A stretch of 64,000 nt of DNA from Gnomoniopsis sp. IMI 355080. Taxonomy: Eukaryota > Ascomycota > Sordariomycetes > Diaporthales > Gnomoniaceae. The position numbers and the translations under genes are program-made. The notes under the pieces are model-generated. The model was not told where the DNA came from. It made no database searches and worked only from the letters and a program-made list of their open reading frames with translations. The stretch covers positions 1 to 64,000 of the forward strand of contig JAPEVC010000151.1 of the NCBI GenBank assembly GCA_027946555.1, written 5' to 3'. This document shows positions 56,642 to 64,000 of the stretch, one piece after another (the first letter of the stretch is position 1; the number at the start of each line of letters is the position of its first letter).

Positions 56642-56816
56642 AGCCAACACCACATGACGCGTTTACCTTCGGCACAATACCCCAGAACACCAGCGTTGAT
56701 TCGCCTTCTGAAGCTGAGTCTCGGACAACTTTGGGACGTCCCTTCTCCATTCCCTACCCCCTTGAATCCAACACTTGCCAACAACTTTCGCCCTGGGTGG
56801 TTTACAACCATGTGCT

Positions 56817-57061
56817 GGAGGTGCGGTGGGCTGAGGTACCCAGTCCTCTATAACTCCACGGCCTCTGTGATGCGGTGGGCTCCAGCTCTGCCCCTCGGCA
56901 TCTGGTATAACTCCACGGTCACACGTTGCCTGAGCCCCTAATTGCCTGTGCTCCCTGGATCTAGGCCTGTGCCCGCAATGATCCAGAGATGTTCCTAGTG
57001 CCTTCGGCGCCGCCATGGAACGAGGGCCAGTGCATGACGGCTGTCTCTTGCGGCTGGGCTG
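56817..57061 (+). repeat. dispersed direct repeat, copy 1
   Basis: About 245 bp matching 59281-59525 in the same orientation. Shared words include GGTGCGGTGGGCTGAGGTACC, CTCCACGGCCTCTGTGATG and CTAGGCCTGTGCCCGCAATG. Within the copy, TGCGGTGGGCT recurs after 49 bp and AACTCCACGG recurs too, so the block is itself built from an older duplication. Confidence 0.85.
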
Positions 57062-59280
57062 AAGCCATTGGCAGATTGAAATCTTCACTGTTGACCGGCC
57101 TTGATGTGTTGCTAACCAGAGACAGCAGCCAACACTCCTCCTGCCTGATCCACCTTTGAGCTGACCTCTTCTGCAAGTCCACCGCTCTTACAACACCGTC
57201 TCCACCTATACTTGCAAGCCGACAGAGGATCGATTTGAGGCGACCTATCTTTCGAATACACGAGCATGCAGTTCTTCTTTCCCCTCTCCATTCCTTTGCT
57301 GTCTGCTAACAGCACAACAGAAAATTCACCTCGCAATTGATGGCCTCGATGAAAGACTAGATCCATTCACGAAAGCAGAGGTGATGTTCCTCCGATACGG
57401 GCAAGCACATCAGTCACACCAGCCAGTCTCCTTGTCAACCCGTGCCGTCCATTGTAGTTGGACGAGAATTTATTGATCTTGCAGCACAGTCGGCCGCGTT
57501 GCTTAGTGTTGCTATTGTGGCGGGGGGGGGGTGTCGGCCGACGTACTGGTTGCTGGGGTGGTTGACGCGTAGCAACTCGCCCACCCACAAAGGTCGCCCT
57601 CTTTGCACCATCGTCCCAGCGACGGCAGACTTTTGTGCTTTCGTACACATCACAACCAACACTTGCATCCTTTGCCTTTCCGTCCTCCGTCTCTTCCTTT
57701 CCAGTCAGTTCTTCATCCTCCCTTCCGCCTTCTCCCAACATCTTCCCAACTCTTTCAAGACAGCATATGACTGACTATGATCGAACCGCGCCGAGCAGCA
57801 ACAAGCAAGACATCAAGCCGCCACACGGGCTATGCCACGCACTTTTGCACACGCACCTGCCGCCTTGCCAGAAATTTTGCCGGAGAAGACTACTGATTGT
57901 GTGACCTTGGCTCCTCTGGTGTGTTCTTGTCTTCGCTCCCTTCCTCCGACCTTCTCTGTCACTGCCCTGCTTGGGGCCCACTCACTGTACCTGTTGTAGC
58001 AGGCTCATACTCAATTACCAACCCGCTGCTTCGCAAGAACCTCATGGACACCTCCAGACTTGAAAGCCCTGTCACGTTCCATTGCATCGACGCGGTCACT
58101 TTGCACCCCGGGTAAGTATCTTGCTTCACCCAATACCACCCACCCATCTCCCTAATTTCCTGGCGTATTCCACGAGGCTTTGCTCTAAAGTGTTTTGCTC
58201 CACTACTGATGTTTCTACCACGTCTAGGCCTGCAGCAGCAGCTCTCATTCCGCACCTTCTCCCAGGCAAAGCACACGATCAAACTCCCCAATATGCCGCC
58301 TCAGCATCAACCTTTGGCATCCAGATTTCTGTCGACGCCAACTTCTTGTCCTTAACCGCGGCTTCATCAAAGTAAGACTTGGCCCATCTGAGCTGTCTCC
58401 GCTCTTCTTTCTAATCGGTGCGTGGATTTCTAGCCGGCGTCTCTGCCTCACCAAGGTGCGGCACACTGCACATCTCTTCCGGCTTGGTGACTTTCATCTT
58501 GGCCAAAGTGTCGCCCTTTCTGCCAGCGACTAGCCCTCCTATACCGAGTTCACTCTGCAGCATCTGGAACTACTGACGTTCTCCTGCTTATCGCTCCTGA
58601 AGACAAGACTTGACAGGTAGTCCAGCTGCTCTTCCCTACTCCCAATCCTGCCACAGCACATCTGCATCGACCTCGCGCCAGCCGTCGTTGCTGTCAACGC
58701 AATGCTTGGAAGGACACAGCTTACCCTAATAAAGAGTCGCTCAGCTATTCACCTTGTCAATCTATGCAGACCGATCAAGCGCACCAGCCCTAGCACGTGT
58801 TGCATGTTCCTTTGGTAGGTCTCACGCAGTCTCGCTTTGCTGAGCTAGCACTGACCTCCGCTAGTCCCGCTCTGCTGATTCTGCACCTCGCCAACGCATC
58901 ACGATCCACTACAAATGCCTTCACACCACACTCGATCATCAATACTCACAGCATCAGGACCAAGTCGACAAGAATCAAGGCCGGTGACCTCGTCACGCCC
59001 GTAGCACTGTGAGCCTTCCGTCTGTGCCGCCCATCAACCACAGCGCTCATGCACTGCAAGTTGACAACCCCAAGCTCGTCTCACATCCACCCCACCACCC
59101 TCCTTTACCAATTTTAGTATTCTGATCTTCCCATCTACCCCTCCACATCTCTGCTAACTCACTTCACCACTCTTTTGCAGACCGCCATATCCTCGGATCC
59201 ACCTCGCACTACAACTCCACTTCTTCGCCCTCACAATATACCCTGGGTGTTCTTTTGATCACAAGGAGACCTGTCTCCAG
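57062..59280. other. pyrimidine-rich region between the two repeat copies
   Basis: No gene with features. A pyrimidine-rich stretch near 57680-57765 precedes an ATG at 57769, resembling a fungal leader, but the frame closes after about 45 residues. A G9-10 run lies near 57523. Confidence 0.35.
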
Positions 59281-59525
59281 GGAGGTGCGGTGGGCTGAGG
59301 TACCCAGCCCTCTGTAATTCCACGGCCTCTGTGATGCGGTGGGCTCCAGCTCTGCCCTCTTGGTAACCTGGTTTAACTCCACGGTCACACGTTTCATGGA
59401 CCCCAGATCTGCCCGTGCTCCCCAGACCTAGGCCTGTGCCCGCAATGGTCTGCGCGAATCTCCTAGCCCTGTGGCCGCGATGGAGTTGGGCCAGTGCTTT
59501 GACGGCTGTTCCATGAGGCTGGGTA
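59281..59525 (+). repeat. dispersed direct repeat, copy 2
   Basis: Second copy, 2464 bp downstream of copy 1, same orientation, with scattered substitutions and small indels and the same internal sub-repeat. Confidence 0.85.
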
Positions 59526-62500
59526 ATGTGATCCTCTCGTCTTTCGTCTACTCTCGACCAACGTCCTGTCAGCCAAAACTTCAGATGCCGCCCTCTGCGG
59601 AAAAGCTTGGAAGAATTCTGGTGTCTACCCTGTGTCGTCCATCGGTGGTATTCCGATCATTTGCCATGACCCTTCTCCCCACCCCGATCATCCACTTGCT
59701 CTGCTGAATTGTGATTACAGATATCCAGCGGCCCTCTCCCTCTGTTGTGCTCGACTTGATTTTCAGCTCCTTTTCCAACGTCAGTCCCAGACTCGGCAGC
59801 GCCACCAAGCCAGTTGTAAGCGCGGTGCTATCTCAGTGCATCGATGCAGGCCTTCTTGACCCCAAGCTGCCCCTATCACGCGCCTTGCCCAAGCTGCACT
59901 ACACACGCCACCCCAAGAGCGTATAGGGCGTAGGTGACAGCATCTTGGCCCTCGAATCCTTGCTACCTTGCTAGCCATCTTTGCTGACTCCATACCAGGC
60001 CTCCTAGCTTTGCAGTTTGTATCAAGAGACCACTCCAAAGGTGTGCCTCTGGTGTTGTTGGTTTTGCTCTGCTGACTTGATGATGACAGGCGTTCCCAGT
60101 CCTACTGAGAGGCGCTGCAGGCCCAGCCACGGTCTCTGCTAGCCACCATAAGCTTCTGTGATACTATGCAGCGACTCCGCATCTCGCGTGAGTCTTCGAG
60201 AGACTGCAAGCAGCAGGCGCAGATTTTGACGTCAGGTATTCTGTCCCCACCAATCTCGAGTGGTCTTCGTTGAGACTGTACCACCCGTCGCCCATACATC
60301 GCTGACTTGCTTGCCTCAGGCCCTTCTGGACAAAGATTCCGAATCGAGGCTTCACAATCTACTCGACTCGCGATGCCCCCTCATCTGTCCAGCCGCAAAT
60401 AAGAACCGTCAAACTTGACCTCGACCCTAGCCACGACGCCTCCACGAGTGCACCAACACCTCAGTTTCCAGCAGAATCGAGATCTTCCTGTCAAGAGCGA
60501 AGTCCTGGCTACCACCCTGACACATCCTCCCGACCTACACTCCTGCTTCCCGGAATGGTGGGCGGTTCATGAAGCAAGCGACTTGTGGCAGTAGGCATGA
60601 GACAGACCCAGCTCCCGTCCATCTTTACCACGATGTTGTTGTCCCCCCCCCCTCTTCCAATTGACACCTTGTTGCCTACCATGAGCAACAAATACATATG
60701 CTGAGTCAACGCATCCTGTAATCCTACTGGCTGGTCTGCCATTGCATATTTCTTTCACACTCCATCAATCACAACATTGGAAAGGCATCTCGGCTTAGCC
60801 CAGCCTAGCCCAGCCCAGCCCAGCCCGCATCCCCTGCGGCACACACAGCATGCTATGCCTCGATCTGCTGGACCAAGTACAGTTTATTCAAGCTTGTCGG
60901 ACTGCACTGACAAACAAGCACCGCCGTAGCGAAGCCGCACAATTGGAGACACAGTTTCAGGCGCTTCAAAAGTCAATCCAAGTTCCAGGACATCGGACTC
61001 CAGCAAAGAAGGCAAGTCAACTCCCAGGATCTAATGACCTAACTCCAGTATGTGGATGTACCGCTGACCGACCTTAGCTGCCGGCAACATACAACGTCCC
61101 CAACTCCGAAGAACGGCCAACGTCATCACGGTCGTCGTCTGCGCTTGTCCTCAAGAAAGACCAAACCACTCCTCAAGCCCACAACAATCGCACTCACAGC
61201 CTCCACCTGCGCTGAAAGCTCGCCGCTTCAAGTGTTGGATGTACCGTTTGCAGCTGCTGCATCGGCTCTGGGATCAGCGTTGGCAGCGCCCTTAACGGCC
61301 TTCTTGGCTGCCTTGGCATCAGCAGCGTTTGCATCGGCACCATTCGCAGCGCATCCGCAACAGCGTTGGCAGCGGCACCCTTCGCACCCTTCTTGCCCGC
61401 GGCGGCTGTATCACTGGCGTCGGCTGTGCCATTTCCAGCTGCTGCGTTGGCACCGGCATCAGCAGCGGCAGCGCCCTTCACGGTCTTCTTAGCTGTCTTG
61501 CTGTGAGCAGCTCGCGCACACATCCTGGCAAGGATCGACGATAGCAGCTGTCTCAGCCTTTCATTTGGTACGTTCAAGTTTGCCTGACCATTGTTGTTTT
61601 CGTCGCCCTTTGTTTTGACCGGGTGATGATGGCTGACGGCGCTCCTTCCACAGACAGTCCACTACCCATTGACCTACTGCTTCGCCTTGACACTCATTAC
61701 ATACGACGCGGCAATATCGCCCTCGCCGTCCATGGTGTCTACAGACGTCCGCTTCCTGGTGCTGTCTTTTGGCTGGCTCCTGTCTAGAAAATCCACCTGC
61801 GTCCCGTCATCCGGTTAACCTGGCACCCTCGTGGTGGTCTGACACAGTGGCGTAATGGTGGGTGGCCTGGGGAGCTGGTTCCGAAGCCAGCGCCTGGAAG
61901 CGATGTGCTGTAGATTCTGGGACTGGTGCGGGCGTCAAGCCACCATCATTCGGCAGCTCCGCCATCCTTCTTTGAGCTTACCTCCAAGGCTCCAGCGACT
62001 CTCATCATGCTTACATCACACGACATCGCAAGTCCGAAACAGAAGACGGCCACATCGGCGATCGTGGTCCCAGGCCGACTAATTTTCCTCTCAACTACAC
62101 TAAACCGGGGCAAGACATGGGCACGCTCGGTTGCAAGAAGGCCCACATCACAACCTGTTACAACACCACAACTACATCGTGACGCCCCCACTCCGGCTTG
62201 AGGCGAGAGGTGCTGCCTACATCGTCCCATGTCCTTGACACCCAATCCATCATTGCCGCCATCGAATATCAGTGCATTGGACAGGCAGCAGGCTCCCTCA
62301 ATATGAAATTGACCAACTGGCTTCTACATCACTAGCACCGGCACCGGAACGCCCGAGGCTGCGGTCAATACCCCTGTCGTGGTGCCCATTAACCAGCGCC
62401 GCCATATGCTGTACTCGATATCGCAGTGTGTGGCCTCTGGACATGTCCGACGCACCGACATTCTAAAAGCCCCTGACCAGCACACCAGCATCCCATCTAC

Positions 62501-64000
62501 CGATTCGGCCGCCACTAAGGAGACATCCAAATTTATCGGCTCCGTGAGTGATGACACCTTGAAGCAGCCCGCTCTTCCCACTGATACTCGCCTCCTTATT
62601 GACGCTGACCACGCTTAGCGTCAATTGCAGGAGATTGAGCAGCAGCAATCCGTTGTGGTGGAGAACAGCGATACAGTGGCCAGTGGCTCTCTTTCCTCTC
62701 ATTGTCATGACGAACGTGCGACCTTGCCTAGGTTTGCAGTCCTCAGTCAAGCTCTACCGTAACATGGCGCCATGAGGTTAGGCAGCGGCATACGCCGCTT
62801 TGTCCGACTTGTATGAAAAGGCAAGCGTGCCTCTACAAGCAGCCCTGGATCACCTTCCGCCCTGTCACCGCTGCCGAGTCTGCCACTCCCTTATGGCGCT
62901 GCCACCAACAACATCACTGGCATAAGTCTCCTGGCCTCCTCCACTGCTTCCTCGTCCGGTTTTCCAGTTGCCGCCAGCGGTCCCAGTCCCTCGGGCATTG
63001 GCTACGCCCAGCTTCAGCCGCAGGACTGCCTTGGTGCCCATGGCTTTACCCCGGCTCTCTGATCAGGTTTGAGGTGCTGCTTTGAGCTCACAATACTACT
63101 TCCAATGCTAGGCCATCAAGCTTAGTACGACGTTTTCAGGGTATCGGCGAACTTTACAGTGCACGAAGCCAGCTTAGGCAACAGGGCCCGGATTCCAGCT
63201 CCGAGCTGCGGGGCTTCAGCAAAACACAGCCACGCGCCCGAATCAAGACGTCCAAGACACAGCGTAGCGATCCCAATAACAGTACCTTCTCTCCTGAGCT
63301 CCTCACGCAGAGCAGAGCCTTAGCCATCGCTTCGCCCAGGCTCCTCCGGCGGAGGCTCTTCCGGCGGCATACAGCAATTGCACGATCTCCATCTTCAAGC
63401 CGTCCTGTTACTGTCCGACCTCGCTAGACTCGAAGCTGGCTCAGCACTCGCAGCATGGCCTACAGCATGGCTTGCCATGTGCTTCACACAGAATGATCGG
63501 CAATCGACCTTTTGGTTTGGCTCAATGCCTTCACAGCGGCGACTGTGGTGCCAGACAGACACGTCTTCACGTTCAACCGCCGGCCATCGCTAGGTTTGTG
63601 TTGACAGGACAGCCCTCAACGATGCTGCCATCCTTCAGGTCTCCCAACAGCTTACCTCATTGCTCTTCTCCAATGAGCGGGCTGCTCAGAAGTCCCCCAG
63701 CAATTAGCAGCATCGTTGCGACTGGGTGAGTATGCCTCCTGGCTTGTTTAATAGATGGATGAAGTCTGATTTGCTCCCGAAACAGATGCTCACATCGCCG
63801 CTTACCAACGTGGCCCTCCGTCTTCAGGTTGACGAGGTCTCTGCTTAGCTACGCTTTCACCGCGCCGGTGCCATTCACCGTCCCTGCAGGACCTCCCATA
63901 CCTCTCTCTGAAAGCGCTGGCCCAACAGAACAACATCGCCTCCCTTGTCTAGCTAGAAGTTGAGGGTTGTAGCGCTACCCAACTCGTCGGCACCAAGCTC
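59526..64000. other. pyrimidine-rich region with no defensible gene
   Basis: Many short frames, none with a family signature. A short CCCAGC run lies near 60797-60826. From 61627 a frame starting MADGAPSTDS can be followed with interruptions, which may indicate a long-dead gene or repeat. An Ala/Lys-coding repeat at 61230-61500 is listed separately. Confidence 0.35.
61230..61500 (-). repeat. imperfect tandem repeat coding Ala/Lys-rich sequence
   Basis: Three imperfect units on the minus strand each encode a Lys-rich step followed by Ala/Asp/Gly, for example KKTVKGAAAADAGANAAAG and GKKGAKGAAANAVADA. It lies in a 127-residue open frame (61194-61577). Such Ala/Lys repeats occur in histone-H1-like and nucleolar tails, but nothing else supports a gene here. 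Confidence 0.5.

Noticed and set aside
56521..56853. Long overlapping ORFs with His/Thr/Arg or Cys/Val repeats on both strands
   Set aside because: They are produced by the 8-bp microsatellite, which has no stop in any frame.
60797..60826. CCCAGC run as telomeric repeat
   Set aside because: Too short and not a TTAGGG-type repeat; the window end is not a telomere.

Overview
The window is genomic DNA of a filamentous ascomycete (Pezizomycotina). Genes carry short GT-AG introns of about 50-95 nt, often with a CTAAC-like branch point. The gene families (NACHT-ankyrin NLR, HET, DUF3632, UstYa/DUF3328) are typical of this group. Genes are separated by AT-rich degenerate tracts of the kind left by repeat-induced point mutation (RIP). 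Genus and species cannot be fixed from the sequence.

Layout. 0.3-5.1 kb: a seven-exon NACHT-ankyrin NLR gene, minus strand. 5.6-14.1 kb: a decaying secondary-metabolism block with an ABC-transporter tail fragment, an apparently intact UbiA prenyltransferase, an O-methyltransferase broken by three in-frame stops, one intact UstYa gene, a haem-oxygenase-like di-iron oxidase broken by three one-base shifts and a stop, and 2-oxoglutarate dioxygenase remnants. 15.5-17.6 kb: a DUF3632 gene and a small secreted peptide with dibasic (Kex2-type) sites. 21.3-37.2 kb: the core of the window, a serine carboxypeptidase, six more UstYa genes in divergent and convergent pairs, and an 85-residue secreted precursor carrying two identical 25-residue repeats, each ending in Lys-Arg. 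37.8-39.5 kb: a GNAT acetyltransferase and a truncated HET-type gene. 39.5-54 kb: mostly degenerate sequence with a flavin-monooxygenase remnant and three or four unrecognised ORFs. 54-64 kb: pyrimidine-rich sequence with repeats and no gene I can defend.

How the parts fit. A signal-peptide precursor with Kex2-ended identical repeats, surrounded by UstYa-family oxidases with HxxHC pairs, is the architecture of the dikaritin-type fungal RiPP pathways (ustiloxin, phomopsin and asperipin clusters). My reading is that 21-37 kb, perhaps with the UstYa gene at 9.4-10.7 kb, is a RiPP cluster. Its Tyr-rich core lies in the stretch ending VHGSYGYDKR, is released by Kex2 and the carboxypeptidase, and is cross-linked by UstYa enzymes. 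The number of UstYa genes (seven) is high, and I do not recognise the core. The prenyltransferase block on the left may be a second, partly lost pathway.

Exon structures were derived by hand; each spliced model below was checked for reading-frame closure and stop position. Family assignments rest on motifs, without database searches.
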